A DNA stretch of 64,000 nt from Acidovorax sp. Leaf191. GTDB taxonomy: Bacteria > Pseudomonadota > Gammaproteobacteria > Burkholderiales > Burkholderiaceae_C. Below the pieces are notes generated by a model. The model was not told the DNA's origin and ran no database searches. It saw only the letters and a list, made by a program, of their open reading frames with translations. Below are positions 37,187 through 46,619 of this stretch, piece by piece (position 1 is the first letter of the stretch; every line of letters starts with the position of its first letter). The translations under genes were made by a program, and so were the position numbers. Location: assembly GCF_001424425.1 (NCBI RefSeq), contig NZ_LMPT01000019.1, positions 1,135,206 to 1,199,205 of the forward strand, in the 5' to 3' direction.

Positions 37187-40111
37187 TCAGGCCGTCTTGA
37201 GCTTGAGCAGGCGCAAGCCATTGAAGACGACGAGCATGCTGGCCCCCATGTCTGCGAACACTGCCATCCACATGGTGGCATGCCCAGTGAACGTAAGTGC
37301 GAGGAAAACCGCCTTGATCCCCAACGCCAACACGATGTTCTGCGTCAGGATCGAGGCGGTCATGCGCGACAAGCGGATGAACGTCGGAATCTTGCGCAGG
37401 TCGTCGTCCATCAGCGCGACGTCGGCCGTCTCGATAGCGGTGTCGGTGCCAGCCGCGCCCATAGCGAAACCAATATCGGAACGCGCAAGGGCCGGCGAGT
37501 CGTTGATACCATCGCCCACCATGCCGACCTGGCCCTCACCGCCGATGAGACTCTCGATGGTTTTGAGTTTTTCTTCGGGCAGCTGGTCGCCACGGGCTTC
37601 GGAGATCCCAACCTGGGCCGCGATGGCGTCGGCCGTGTGCTGGTTGTCCCCTGTGAGCATCAGCGTGCGCACGCCCAGCGCCTGCAGGTCGGCCACGGCT
37701 TCACGGCTGGTTTCTTTCACCGTGTCGGCGACGGCAAAGATGCCGAGCACTGTGGTTTCGTTCATCAGCAGGATGGCCGTCTTGCCTTGGCGCTCAAGGG
37801 CTTCCAGCTGCGATTGCAACGCGACTTCGCTGAGGCCGAGCTCTTTCGCGAGCCGGTGATTGCCCATCTGCAGCATCCGACCGGCAATGCGGCCCCGCAC
37901 GCCGCGCCCGGGCAATGCCGCAAAGTCGTCGACTTCGTGCAGCAAGACGCCGTCCCGGTTCGCCCTGCGGGCAATGGCTTCGGATACCGGATGGTCCGAG
38001 CGGGCAGCGAGGCTCGCAGCCCATGCGGCCACTTCCTTCCCATCGCCGACCAGGGGCAGGAAGTCGGTCTGCTCGGGCTTGCCGTGGGTGAGCGTGCCGG
38101 TCTTGTCCAGGGCCAGAGACTTGAGCTTGCGCCCTCCCTCCAGGTACACGCCGCCCTTGATCAGGATGCCGCGCCTGGCGGCTGCGGCCAGGCCGCTGAC
38201 GATAGTGACGGGCGTGGAGATGACCAAGGCGCAGGGGCACGCGATCACCAGCAACACCAGCGCCTTGTAGATCCAGTCGAACCAGGCGCCACCGAACGCA
38301 AGCGGCGGAACGACCGCGACCAGCACAGCCACCACGAATACAGCCGGGGTATAGACCCGCGCGAACTGATCGACGAAGCGCTGCGTGGGCGCGCGGCTTC
38401 CCTGCGCGGACTCCACCGCATGGATGATGCGCGCGAGCGTCGAGTCGCTTGCGCCAGCGGTCACCTTGTACTCAAAGGAGCCGGTCTCGTTGATGGTGCC
38501 CGCGAAAACCTGGTCGCCTTCCGCCTTCTCAACGGGAAGGCTCTCGCCAGTGATGGGGGCCTGGTTGATAGCCGAACTGCCTGCGGTGATAAGGCCGTCC
38601 AGTGCAATGCGCTCGCCCGGACGCACCCGGACCACCGAGCCCTTGGCGATTTCCTTGGCCGGCAATTCCTTCCACGAGCCGTCGGTCTGCCGCATAGTCG
38701 CGGTCTCTGGTGCCAGGTCCATTAGCCCGCGTATCGCATTGCGGGCGCGGTCCAGCGACTTCGCCTCGATCACCTCGGCCAGCGCAAAGAGGAACATGAC
38801 CATGGCCGCTTCGGGCCAGTGGCCGATTGCCATACCACCTGTGACCGCGATGGACATCAGCGCGTTCATGTTCAAGTTGCGGTTTTTAAGGGCTATCCAA
38901 CCCTTCTTGTAGGTGCTTAGGCCACCGGTGAAAATCGAGACAAGGGCCAGCACGATGACAGCCCAGTGGTTGCCGTCGTTGACCCAGTACACGCCTTCGG
39001 CGAGCACGGCTGCGATGCCGGAAACCGCCATTGGCCACCAGTTGGTCTTTTGCGCGGGCGCCTGCGGATCGCGCGGCTCATCGGTTTTCTGCATCTCGGT
39101 TTCCATGCCCAGCGACTCGATGGCTTCGACCGCCGGCTTGAGCGCGTCGGGCGCGTGCCGGACGGTGAGCGTGCGCTGCATCAGGTTGAAGTCCAGTCCC
39201 TGCACGCCGGGCATGCCTTGAAGCTTGCCGCGGATCAGGCTTTCCTCAGTCGGGCAATCCATTTTTGCAATGCGCAGCAGTGTGGTGACCGTTTGCAGGT
39301 CCTGCCGCTCGGCCCGCATGCCGATGGAAACGAGCGCCTTCTCGATCGGTGTCGTCGAAGGGAGGGTGTGCTGGACGCCCAGCACCCGTTGCATCAGGTT
39401 GAAGTCCAAGGCAGTGACGCCTGGCTCCTTGCCCAGGCGGTTGCGGATCAGCGCTTCCTCCGTTGGGCAATCCATGTTCTCGATCCGGTACGTCACGCGC
39501 TCTCCGGCCGGCATCGCGGAGACCGGGGCGGGCGACTGGGGCTGCGGGGGTTGGGCCGCCGGGGATTCGACCAGTGCCGCAGTTGCCACCGGGCTCCCGG
39601 GGGTTGCGGTCTGCTCCTTGGCACGCATGCCGATCGAGGCCAGCACCTGCTCCATCTGCGCGCGCGCCTCGGCAAGGTGCTTCACTGACAGGGTGCGCTC
39701 GGCCAGATCAAAGTCCAGGTCCTGGACTCCCTCGACCGCGCCGAGGTACGAGCGAATGAGTTTCTCCTCGCTCGGGCAGTCCATGTTCTCGATGCGGTAG
39801 GTGGTCAGCACCGGGGCATCCCGGACGGCCAGCGCCTTCATACCCACCGCGTTCAGCGCCTGCGCCAGGGCATCGGCCGTTACCACGCTGTGCGAAACGG
39901 TGAGCTTGCGCTGCGAAAGATCGAAGTCCAGCCGCTCGACGCCGGGCATGCCCTCCAGCGTCCGCCGCACCAGTGCTTCTTCGTTGCGGCAATCCATGTT
40001 GCTCACATGGAAAACCGTGTTCTCGCTGCCGGCCTGCTCCTTGGCACAGCTGGCCTCTTGGCCGTTGTTGCCGCCGGTGCAGCCGCACGAGTTGGACGGG
40101 TCTTTGTTCAT
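37187..40111 (-). CDS. cadA: Zn/Cd/Pb-exporting P1B-ATPase with four HMA domains
   Basis: A 974-residue P-type ATPase. Four N-terminal HMA domains carry MDCRNEE, MDCPSEE, MDCPTEE and MDCPTEE, the Cys-Glu-Glu type of Zn/Cd/Pb pumps, preceded by a Cys-rich start (NSCGCTGG). The membrane motif is ACPCALV, the phosphorylated Asp is at about residue 669 in LDKTGTLTHG, and GDGINDSPAL is present. Four HMA domains is more than the usual one or two. The start at 40111 lies just after a CadR/PbrR promoter, and cadR is divergent. Confidence 0.95.
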   Translation of the reverse strand: MNKDPSNSCGCTGGNNGQEASCAKEQAGSENTVFHVSNMDCRNEEALVRRTLEGMPGVERLDFDLSQRKLTVSHSVVTADALAQALNAVGMKALAVRDAPVLTTYRIENMDCPSEEKLIRSYLGAVEGVQDLDFDLAERTLSVKHLAEARAQMEQVLASIGMRAKEQTATPGSPVATAALVESPAAQPPQPQSPAPVSAMPAGERVTYRIENMDCPTEEALIRNRLGKEPGVTALDFNLMQRVLGVQHTLPSTTPIEKALVSIGMRAERQDLQTVTTLLRIAKMDCPTEESLIRGKLQGMPGVQGLDFNLMQRTLTVRHAPDALKPAVEAIESLGMETEMQKTDEPRDPQAPAQKTNWWPMAVSGIAAVLAEGVYWVNDGNHWAVIVLALVSIFTGGLSTYKKGWIALKNRNLNMNALMSIAVTGGMAIGHWPEAAMVMFLFALAEVIEAKSLDRARNAIRGLMDLAPETATMRQTDGSWKELPAKEIAKGSVVRVRPGERIALDGLITAGSSAINQAPITGESLPVEKAEGDQVFAGTINETGSFEYKVTAGASDSTLARIIHAVESAQGSRAPTQRFVDQFARVYTPAVFVVAVLVAVVPPLAFGGAWFDWIYKALVLLVIACPCALVISTPVTIVSGLAAAARRGILIKGGVYLEGGRKLKSLALDKTGTLTHGKPEQTDFLPLVGDGKEVAAWAASLAARSDHPVSEAIARRANRDGVLLHEVDDFAALPGRGVRGRIAGRMLQMGNHRLAKELGLSEVALQSQLEALERQGKTAILLMNETTVLGIFAVADTVKETSREAVADLQALGVRTLMLTGDNQHTADAIAAQVGISEARGDQLPEEKLKTIESLIGGEGQVGMVGDGINDSPALARSDIGFAMGAAGTDTAIETADVALMDDDLRKIPTFIRLSRMTASILTQNIVLALGIKAVFLALTFTGHATMWMAVFADMGASMLVVFNGLRLLKLKTA

Positions 40112-40156
40112 AGATTGCTCACTCTTCGTTGGCAGGGGCTTTCCCCGCATGCCATC

Positions 40157-40187
40157 ATTGGACAACCTCTAGTTGATATAGAGTCAA
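40157..40187 (-). promoter_or_regulatory. CadR/PbrR promoter of cadA
   Basis: On the minus strand, -35 TTGACT (40182-40187) and -10 TCCAAT (40157-40162) are 19 bp apart. The spacer holds the dyad CTCTA-N7-TAGAG (40167-40183). The same architecture recurs at 42717. Confidence 0.87.
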
Positions 40188-40206
40188 GCTTTTGCGGAGA
40201 AGAATC

Positions 40207-40605
40207 ATGCTGCGGATCGGCGAACTGGCCAAAAGGGCGGACTGCCTGGTGCAGACTGTGCGCTTTTACGAGTCCGAGGGATTGCTTCTCGATCCCGCGC
40301 GCAGCGAGGGAAATTTCAGGCTGTACGACGATGCCCACCTGCAGCGCCTGCTGTTCATCCGGCGCTGCCGGGCCAAGGACATGACCCTGGTTGAGATTCG
40401 GCAACTGCTGAGCTTCCGGGATCGGCCTGAGCTGGACTGCGGCGAGGTGAACTCCCTGGTCGATTCCCATATCGCTCAAGTGCGGGTCAAGATCAAGGAA
40501 TTGCGCGAGCTGGAGCGCGAGTTGATCGATTTGCGGCGCTTGTGCGACTCCGCCCGCACCGCGCGCGAATGCGGTATTCTGAACAGCTTGAGTGAGCCCG
40601 CCTGA
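40207..40605 (+). CDS. cadR: MerR-family Pb/Cd-responsive regulator
   Basis: A 132-residue MerR-type activator. The N-terminal HTH (MLRIGELAKRADCLVQTVRFYE) is followed by a dimer helix and C-terminal metal site. Cys occur in the HTH (RADC), at ELDCGEV, and in the tail LCDSARTARECGILN, the CadR/PbrR pattern. It is divergent from cadA and shares its operator; it converges on nadE with a 3-bp gap. Confidence 0.92.
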   Translation: MLRIGELAKRADCLVQTVRFYESEGLLLDPARSEGNFRLYDDAHLQRLLFIRRCRAKDMTLVEIRQLLSFRDRPELDCGEVNSLVDSHIAQVRVKIKELRELERELIDLRRLCDSARTARECGILNSLSEPA

Positions 40606-40608
40606 AGC

Positions 40609-41442
40609 TCAAGCGGCGCGCTGGGGAGCGGGGACGACAGGCAGCGCCCGCTTGTGGGCCGTGCGGCGGTACGTCTGCACGATCACCTCGGCGCTTGGCA
40701 CGTCCACCTCCTTACCTTCCAGGAAGTCGTCGATCGCGTCGTAGCTGACACCCAGCGCGGCCTCATCGGGGCGCAATGGTCGCATGGTTTCCAGATCGGC
40801 CGTGGGGACCTTGTGCGCCAGCTGCTCGTCGCCCCCCAGCGCCAAAGCGAGGGCGCGAACGCGCCGCTTGGTGAGGCCGCCCAGCGGACTCAGATCGAAC
40901 GCGCCGTCGCCGAACTTGGTGAAGAAACCCATCACCGCCTTGGCGGCATGGTCCGTCCCGACCACCAGCCCGCCCGTTGTGCCTGCGGTTGCGTACTGCG
41001 CGATCATGCGCTGGCGCGCCTTGATGTTGCCGAGCACGAAGTCTTCCTGCCAGTGGTCGTTGAACTTGAGTCCGCCTGCTTGCAACTGCGCGAGCATCGC
41101 GTCGGCGGCCGGCTTTATGTCTACTTCCAGTGTCTCGTCCGGATCGATGAAGGATAACGCCCGCCGCGCGTCAGCCTGGTCGGCCTGCACCCCATACGGC
41201 AGCCGCATCGCGATGAAGCGGATGGGCATCCCCGAGGAGCGCAGCTGCTCTGCCGCGAGTTGGCAGAGGCGTCCGGCGACGCTCGAATCCACTCCGCCGC
41301 TGATCCTAAGCACAAGCGATCCCGCCGTCGCGGCTCGCGCGTACTCTACGAGGAACTTCGTGCGCCTAGCTACCTCCGTTGATGCATCGAAGTGCGGGTC
41401 GACACCCAGCTCGGCGGCAATGCGGCTCTGTTCTGTCGTCAT
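40609..41442 (-). CDS. nadE: NH3-dependent NAD synthetase, island copy
   Basis: A 277-residue NAD synthetase. The pyrophosphate loop is RISGGVDSSVAGRL, and later conserved parts include VVGTDHAAKAVMGFFTKFGDGAFDLSPL. It lacks a glutaminase domain, so it uses ammonia. It starts 12 bp after the sterol-desaturase-family gene and should be transcribed from the CadR/PbrR-type promoter at 42717, an unexpected place for a cofactor gene. Confidence 0.92.
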   Translation of the reverse strand: MTTEQSRIAAELGVDPHFDASTEVARRTKFLVEYARAATAGSLVLRISGGVDSSVAGRLCQLAAEQLRSSGMPIRFIAMRLPYGVQADQADARRALSFIDPDETLEVDIKPAADAMLAQLQAGGLKFNDHWQEDFVLGNIKARQRMIAQYATAGTTGGLVVGTDHAAKAVMGFFTKFGDGAFDLSPLGGLTKRRVRALALALGGDEQLAHKVPTADLETMRPLRPDEAALGVSYDAIDDFLEGKEVDVPSAEVIVQTYRRTAHKRALPVVPAPQRAA

Positions 41443-41454
41443 GAAGAGGAGATG

Positions 41455-42690
41455 TTATCGGCGCTGAAAAGTAACGGGGTCCAGCTCCGACGGCCACGTG
41501 CCGTGCTCCATCACGCCAAAGCGCCCGGTGCCGACGTTCTGCGGCGGGGTGCGGCCAAGCGCATGGCCCACGGGAGCCAGCGCGAGACGGACGACTTGGG
41601 CCAAGATCTCCGAATAGTCGCGAGTCCTCCAGGCCAGACCGAGCATCGATGCGTGACTACGCAGGTGCAGGCCCAAGTAGCACTGAGACACGATATGGCC
41701 GAGCTCTTGCGCACGCCATGCTCCGCGCAAATCGCCGGTGACCTCGCGAGAAGCAGCTAGTCCCGTCTCGCGCAGGAACGCGGCACGGGCGAGCCCGTAG
41801 TCGCCGGCTAAAGCGTCCGTCGACGCTGGCGGGCTGCGGAAGGGGTAGCCCAGCTGCGGGCCGTAGTCCATCGGAAAGTTAGTCTCCTTCAGACCCACTT
41901 CAGTGGCGCCCAGATTGTGCTTGGGCAGTCGAAAGGTACCGAACAGGTGGTCCCAGAGCATCCAGAACTCGCCGTAGTTGACCTGGGCGTCCTCGTACTC
42001 GCGCTTGTGATGCCAACGGTGGACTTCAGCGGCGCCGATCACAAAGCGCAGCGGCCCGACCCGGTAGTCCATGTTGGAGTGCTGGAAGGCCAAGTGCACG
42101 GCCAGCAGGCCGAGCCATGCTCCGACGGCCAATGCTGGCGCTCCCATCAGCACCACGGCAAGCAAGCCGGGCGCGGCCATCATTCCGGCATGCAAAGGGT
42201 GCCGGCGCTCTCCGTTGAGCCAGTAAAGACGTTCCGAGCTGTGGTGGATCGCGTGGAACCGCCAGAGCCAGGCCACGCGATGACTTAGCCAATGGACGCT
42301 GTAGAGGCTGAGATCGAGGACCGCGCCAACTGCGAGGGCCTGCGCCCAAAGCGGCCACTGATCTGGCCACAATGTCCCGGCCGACCACAGGGGCGCCAGG
42401 GCAGCAATAACGCCGTGGACGGTGAGGAGTACGACGAGGTTGATCACTGCGTGGATCGCGTCGCAGATGCTGTCCCGGTGGTCGCGGGCCCAGGCCTCAT
42501 GAAAGGGCAGTCGCCGCTCCAACAGGGCGACAGAAGCGAGTGCGGCGGCCACCGTGAGCGGCACCGTGGGGAAATAAGGCCAGCCGGCCGCGAGCCCACC
42601 GAAGAGCACCACGGCGGTTGCGCCAAGGACCAGCGGGTAGCTGCCATACCGGATGACAGCTCCCAGGAAGGGGGATTTTTTTGTACTCAT
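41455..42690 (-). CDS. Sterol desaturase / fatty-acid hydroxylase family protein
   Basis: A 411-residue membrane di-iron oxygenase-like protein. Several TM helices surround His clusters HWLSHR, HAIHHSS, HLAFQHSNMDY and EVHRWHHKREY, the eight-His pattern of this family. The last 130 residues form an extra C-terminal part. The lipid substrate is unknown. It lies directly behind a CadR/PbrR promoter, so it is probably induced by lead or cadmium together with nadE. Confidence 0.88.
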   Translation of the reverse strand: MSTKKSPFLGAVIRYGSYPLVLGATAVVLFGGLAAGWPYFPTVPLTVAAALASVALLERRLPFHEAWARDHRDSICDAIHAVINLVVLLTVHGVIAALAPLWSAGTLWPDQWPLWAQALAVGAVLDLSLYSVHWLSHRVAWLWRFHAIHHSSERLYWLNGERRHPLHAGMMAAPGLLAVVLMGAPALAVGAWLGLLAVHLAFQHSNMDYRVGPLRFVIGAAEVHRWHHKREYEDAQVNYGEFWMLWDHLFGTFRLPKHNLGATEVGLKETNFPMDYGPQLGYPFRSPPASTDALAGDYGLARAAFLRETGLAASREVTGDLRGAWRAQELGHIVSQCYLGLHLRSHASMLGLAWRTRDYSEILAQVVRLALAPVGHALGRTPPQNVGTGRFGVMEHGTWPSELDPVTFQRR

Positions 42691-42716
42691 CTTATTCCTC
42701 GCGAAATCTGGTTGGG

Positions 42717-42747
42717 ATTGGAAACCCTCTAGTTACGGTAGAGTCAA
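42717..42747 (-). promoter_or_regulatory. Second CadR/PbrR promoter
   Basis: On the minus strand, -35 TTGACT (42742-42747) and -10 TCCAAT (42717-42722) are 19 bp apart with the dyad CTCTA-N7-TAGAG (42727-42743). The -35, -10, spacing and dyad are identical to the cadA promoter, while the N7 centre differs. It points at the sterol-desaturase-family gene. Confidence 0.87.
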
Positions 42748-42849
42748 GCGAGCCTGATTAGAGCCCCCCGACAGGTCGAGGCTGCTGGCAATCCGCCCAC
42801 GGAATGCACCTATAGTCGCGTCCGATGGCGTGCATCGCGCGCGCCGCAA

Positions 42850-45045
42850 ATGCATTGCCGTTCCATGTTCACGCCATCTACTTCCGTCGCCGCCCGCCTT
42901 CTCATGCTGCTGTTTCTGTTGTGGGGCGGCGCGGCATCGGCGCAGCTCGGCGGCAAGAGCGTGGTCGTGACCGAGCGGACGCGCGCGGAACTTCTGGCCC
43001 ATGCGCCCGAGGGCTTGGAGCCGGGTAAGCCGGTCTGGGTGGGCCTGCAGCTCGCGCATCAGCCGAAGTGGCACTCGTATTGGAAAAATTCCGGTGACTC
43101 CGGGCTCCCCACCAAGCTCGAATGGAAGCTGCCCGCCGGAGTGCTGGCGGGAGAGATCGCATGGCCGACGCCCGGCAAGTATTCGATCGGCACGCTAATC
43201 AACTTCGGCTATGAGAACACGGTGCTGCTACCGGTACCTCTGACCATCACGCCGGAATTCAAGCCTTCGGCCCTCGGCGGGACGCTGGAGGTCAAACTCA
43301 AGGCGCAATGGCTGGTGTGCCGCGAGTTATGCATTCCCGAGGAGGGCGAATTCTCGCTTGCGGTTTCCGCCAAGAGCGCTACGGCTTTGCACGGCGGCGT
43401 CTTCCAGGCAAGCTTCGCGGCACAGCCGAAGCCGCTCATGGGTCAGGCAACTGCCACGATCGATGGGAATGCCTTGCGGCTTCGAGTCAGCGGGCTGCCT
43501 GCGAGCCTTCGCGGCAAGCCGGTGGAGTTTTTTCCGGAAACAACGGAGGTCATCGAGACTTCCGCGCATTGGAGCCAAGCATGGGACGGCCAGGTCTGGA
43601 CCGCGCAGGTCCCGCTCTCGCCCCAGCGAAGTCAGAGTCCCGATGTGATGCCGATTGTGCTGACACAGGGCAATGAAGGATGGAGCATTGACGCACGCGT
43701 GCAAGGCTCATGGCCTGCGACTGCCGCGCCGGTCGCTGTGTCACCGGCCCTACAAGAAGCGCTTCGCAAGAATGTGACTGCGGCGGCGGCGGAATCGGGC
43801 GCCGGGTTGACGTTCACGGCTGCCTTGCTGGGCGCTTTGCTCGGCGGGCTGATCCTGAACCTGATGCCTTGCGTCTTCCCGGTGCTGGCGATCAAGGTGG
43901 TCGGCTTCGCCCAGCATGCCAGCGACCAGCGGGCACGGCGCCTCGACGGGGCGGCGTACTCCGCCGGGGTGGTCGCGTCGTTCGCGGCGCTGGGACTGCT
44001 CGTCGTCGCGCTGCGCGGCGCCGGGCAGCAGCTCGGTTGGGGGTTCCAGTTGCAGATGCCTGGAGTGGTCGCCGCGCTGGCCGTGTTGTTCACGCTGATC
44101 GGCCTGAACCTGACGGGCGTGTTCGAGGTCCGCCAGCTCATCCCCACCCGCTTGGCTTCCCTACAGAGCAGCCATCCGGTGTTGAACTCCTTTCTGTCCG
44201 GCGTTCTGGGGGTGGTGGTGGCGTCGCCCTGCACGGCACCTTTCATGGGGGCCGCGCTGGGGTTCGCGGTAGGGCTCCCCGCCGTCCGAGCCCTCTTGAT
44301 CTTCGCGGCGCTGGGCGCCGGCATGGCGCTGCCGTACCTGGTCGCGAGCTGGGTCCCGGCCTTTGCGCGGCTGCTACCGCGTCCAGATGAGTGGATGGTG
44401 ACCTTTCGCAAACTGATGGCCTACCCGATGTTCGCAGCGGTGGTGTGGCTGTTGTGGGTGTTAGGGCAGCAAAGCGGCATCGATGCGGTCAGCGCCTTGC
44501 TGGTGGTCTTGGTTGCCACCAGCATGCTGGCATGGAGCCTGGGCTTGACGGGCCGCACGCGCGTGATCGTCAGTCTGATTGCAGTCGCGTGTGCGGCTGG
44601 ATCCGCCTGGCTGCTCGCAGGCCAGATTGGCACAGTGCAGTCGCAGAAGACTGTGGCGGTGAACGATGGTACTTGGCAGGCTTGGGCGCCGGGCCTGGTG
44701 GAGCAATTGCTTGCGAGCGGCCGTCCAGTGTTTGTCGACTTCACCGCGGCATGGTGCGTCACATGCCAGTACAACAAAAAGACGGTGTTGCAGAACCCGG
44801 TGGTGCTGGCGGACTTCGCAGCCAGGGACGTTGCCCTGTTGCGTGCCGACTGGACGCTGCGCGACCCGGCGATTACCGCCGCACTGGGGAAACTCGGGCG
44901 CAGTGGCGTACCTTTGTACGTGCTCTACACCAGCAACGCTCCTGCGCGAGTTCTTTCCGAAATATTGAGCGCGTCCGAACTGCGCGCGGCGCTCTCAGCT
45001 TCGACCTTGGCGCCTTCGCCGAAAGGCCCGCAGGCGTCGCAGTAG
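42850..45045 (+). CDS. ScsB/DsbD-like thiol:disulfide interchange protein
   Basis: A 731-residue membrane electron carrier. A signal peptide ends near GGAASAQ. The periplasmic N-terminal domain holds WLVCRELCIPEEG, the membrane domain has the Cys pair in LNLMPCVFPVLAIK and VVASPCTAPFMG, and the C-terminal thioredoxin domain has AAWCVTCQYNK. It would carry reducing power from cytosolic thioredoxin to periplasmic partners such as the TlpA-like lipoprotein. The N-terminal domain resembles ScsB, linked to copper tolerance. ATG 42850 or 42865 can be the start. Confidence 0.9.
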   Translation: MHCRSMFTPSTSVAARLLMLLFLLWGGAASAQLGGKSVVVTERTRAELLAHAPEGLEPGKPVWVGLQLAHQPKWHSYWKNSGDSGLPTKLEWKLPAGVLAGEIAWPTPGKYSIGTLINFGYENTVLLPVPLTITPEFKPSALGGTLEVKLKAQWLVCRELCIPEEGEFSLAVSAKSATALHGGVFQASFAAQPKPLMGQATATIDGNALRLRVSGLPASLRGKPVEFFPETTEVIETSAHWSQAWDGQVWTAQVPLSPQRSQSPDVMPIVLTQGNEGWSIDARVQGSWPATAAPVAVSPALQEALRKNVTAAAAESGAGLTFTAALLGALLGGLILNLMPCVFPVLAIKVVGFAQHASDQRARRLDGAAYSAGVVASFAALGLLVVALRGAGQQLGWGFQLQMPGVVAALAVLFTLIGLNLTGVFEVRQLIPTRLASLQSSHPVLNSFLSGVLGVVVASPCTAPFMGAALGFAVGLPAVRALLIFAALGAGMALPYLVASWVPAFARLLPRPDEWMVTFRKLMAYPMFAAVVWLLWVLGQQSGIDAVSALLVVLVATSMLAWSLGLTGRTRVIVSLIAVACAAGSAWLLAGQIGTVQSQKTVAVNDGTWQAWAPGLVEQLLASGRPVFVDFTAAWCVTCQYNKKTVLQNPVVLADFAARDVALLRADWTLRDPAITAALGKLGRSGVPLYVLYTSNAPARVLSEILSASELRAALSASTLAPSPKGPQASQ

Positions 45046-45115
45046 CTATGTGATGCAGGTGCTTGACCCTCCAGCCACTGTAGGCTTCAAGATGTGTGGA
45101 CTCTAAGGGACAAGC

Positions 45116-45730
45116 ATGGCTGAACACGACGAAGACGACGAACTCGGTGGGTTGGACGCGAGCAACGCAGCTGACCGCAAAATCTTGCGGACCGTGTTGC
45201 TGATCAACCTGGGACAGTCCGCCGCTGGCATCGGCCTTGGCATATGGGCTGCCTCCACTGCGCTGATGGGCGCCGGACTGGACAACCTCGCCGACGCATC
45301 GGTCTACGCCGTCAGCTTGTACGCCGTCGGGCGGGCGGCCATGGTCAAGGTACGCGCAGCGCGTTTGTCCGGCTACTTGCTTATTGGCCTAGCCGTGCTG
45401 CTATTGGTGGAGGTTCTGCGCCGCTTCTCGGGGGGCGAGGAGCCGGTGGGTCCAGCGATGATGGCGATAGCTGCGGCGAACGCGGCTTTGAACCTGGTGT
45501 GTTTGAGGTTGCTGCGCCGTCATCGCGGTGAAGACGTTAACTTCAAGGCGTCGGCGATCTTCACGAACAACGACTCCATCGTCAACGGCTCCATTGTGCT
45601 GTCCGGGGCGCTGGTCATGTGGCTGGGATCGAATATCCCGGACCTGTTGCTGGGCGTTGTCGTAGCTGCAATTGCAGCAAATGGGGGGCGCGAAATACTG
45701 CGGGAAGCATCAGAAGCCCTTCCGGAATGA
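45116..45730 (+). CDS. Cation diffusion facilitator family transporter, short form
   Basis: A 204-residue membrane protein related to the TM part of CDF exporters. The metal-site helices contain GAGLDNLADASVYAVSL and TNNDSIVNGSIVLSG. It ends directly after the sixth helix, so it lacks the C-terminal cytosolic domain that most CDF proteins use for dimerisation. The His-Asp-Asp-Asp Zn site is altered (N and D in place of His), so the substrate is uncertain. An acidic N-terminus EHDEDDE precedes it. Confidence 0.8.
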   Translation: MAEHDEDDELGGLDASNAADRKILRTVLLINLGQSAAGIGLGIWAASTALMGAGLDNLADASVYAVSLYAVGRAAMVKVRAARLSGYLLIGLAVLLLVEVLRRFSGGEEPVGPAMMAIAAANAALNLVCLRLLRRHRGEDVNFKASAIFTNNDSIVNGSIVLSGALVMWLGSNIPDLLLGVVVAAIAANGGREILREASEALPE

Positions 45731-45908
45731 CTTCGGCTTTTATGGGCACTACGCCGCCGGATATGCGAGCTCCTTGGAGGCCACATACTAACGCGCGTCC
45801 GCCCTTCAGAAATCTACAAATCTGAGGTGCTGTGGGCTAGCGATCGGCTGGTCAGCCGTAAGGGCGCGGTGAACCCATGTTGACTACCGACGGCGGGTAT
45901 GGTTTTGA

Positions 45909-46000
45909 TCAGATGGTGTCGGCGGGCTGCCAGCAATGCGGCAGCAACTCTTCAATCCGGCTGGCCTTGTGGGTGGGCAGCCGGTTGAGGACGTCCTTGT
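45909..46000 (-). pseudogene. C-terminal remnant of an IS66-type transposase
   Basis: The minus strand reads DVLNRLPTHKASRIEELLPHCW and ends QPADTI before a stop, resembling the tail of IS66 TnpC proteins. The rest of the gene is missing. Confidence 0.65.
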
Positions 46001-46010
46001 TTGGTTTAAG

Positions 46011-46424
46011 TCAGGTCACCACAGCAGTGTCCTGTTTGGCAAGTTGTCGATAGGAGTTGGCCTCAACGGGCGGGAGGTACCCGATGGGTTCGAGCAGGCG
46101 ATGGTGGTTGAACCATGACACCCATTCCAGAGTTGCAAGCTTCACAGCCTCCTTGGTCCGCCACGGCGCTCGGCGTTGAATCAGCTCGGCCTTGTAGAGT
46201 CCGTCGACGGTCTCGGGCAAGTCGTTGTCGTAGCTGTCTGTCGCCCTTGCTGCCCACAGATGGCTCGATGCCGGCTTCGGCCAGCCGCTCTGTGTAGAGA
46301 ATGCTGAGGTACTGAGATCCCCTATCGGAGTGACAGACCAGGCTCCCGTCGCACTCCGGTTGCCGGGCGTACACAGCTGTTCCAGCGCATCGAGCACGAA
46401 GTCCGTGCGCATTGAACTGCTCAC
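46011..46424 (-). pseudogene. Frameshifted C-terminal remnant of an IS3-family transposase
   Basis: The end of an OrfB transposase is spread over two frames. One gives ATDSYDNDLPETVDGLYKAEL and LATLEWVSWFNHHRLLEPIG; the other gives LVCHSDRGSQYLSILYTERLAEAG. The DDE-domain end is recognisable, but at least two frameshifts lie between about 46240 and 46330 and the N-terminal half is missing. Confidence 0.8.
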
Positions 46425-46449
46425 TCGCCAAGGGGGAACCCTGCCAGCC

Positions 46450-46606
46450 TCACGAGGCCTCGGTGTTCAGCCGGCCGCGTTTTCTCGGCTTTCTCATCAG
46501 CACATAGGCCGCAGGAATCACGAACAAGGACAACAGCGGCGCCGTCACCATACCGCCCAGCATGGGGCCGCGATGCGGCTCATGACCTCCAAGCGTCCCG
46601 CTGCAC
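46450..46606 (-). pseudogene. 3' remnant of a second cusA gene
   Basis: The minus strand encodes [20 protein letters not shown] and then [18 protein letters not shown], the C-terminus of CusA, similar but not identical to the intact cusA ending at 28487. A one-base loss near 46562 puts the preceding EVMSRIAA in another frame. Confidence 0.88.
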
Positions 46607-46619
46607 CATGACACTTTCT

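Noticed and set aside
37280-38725. 481-codon plus-strand frame
   Set aside because: It lies antisense to cadA; the cadA frame has every P-type ATPase motif.
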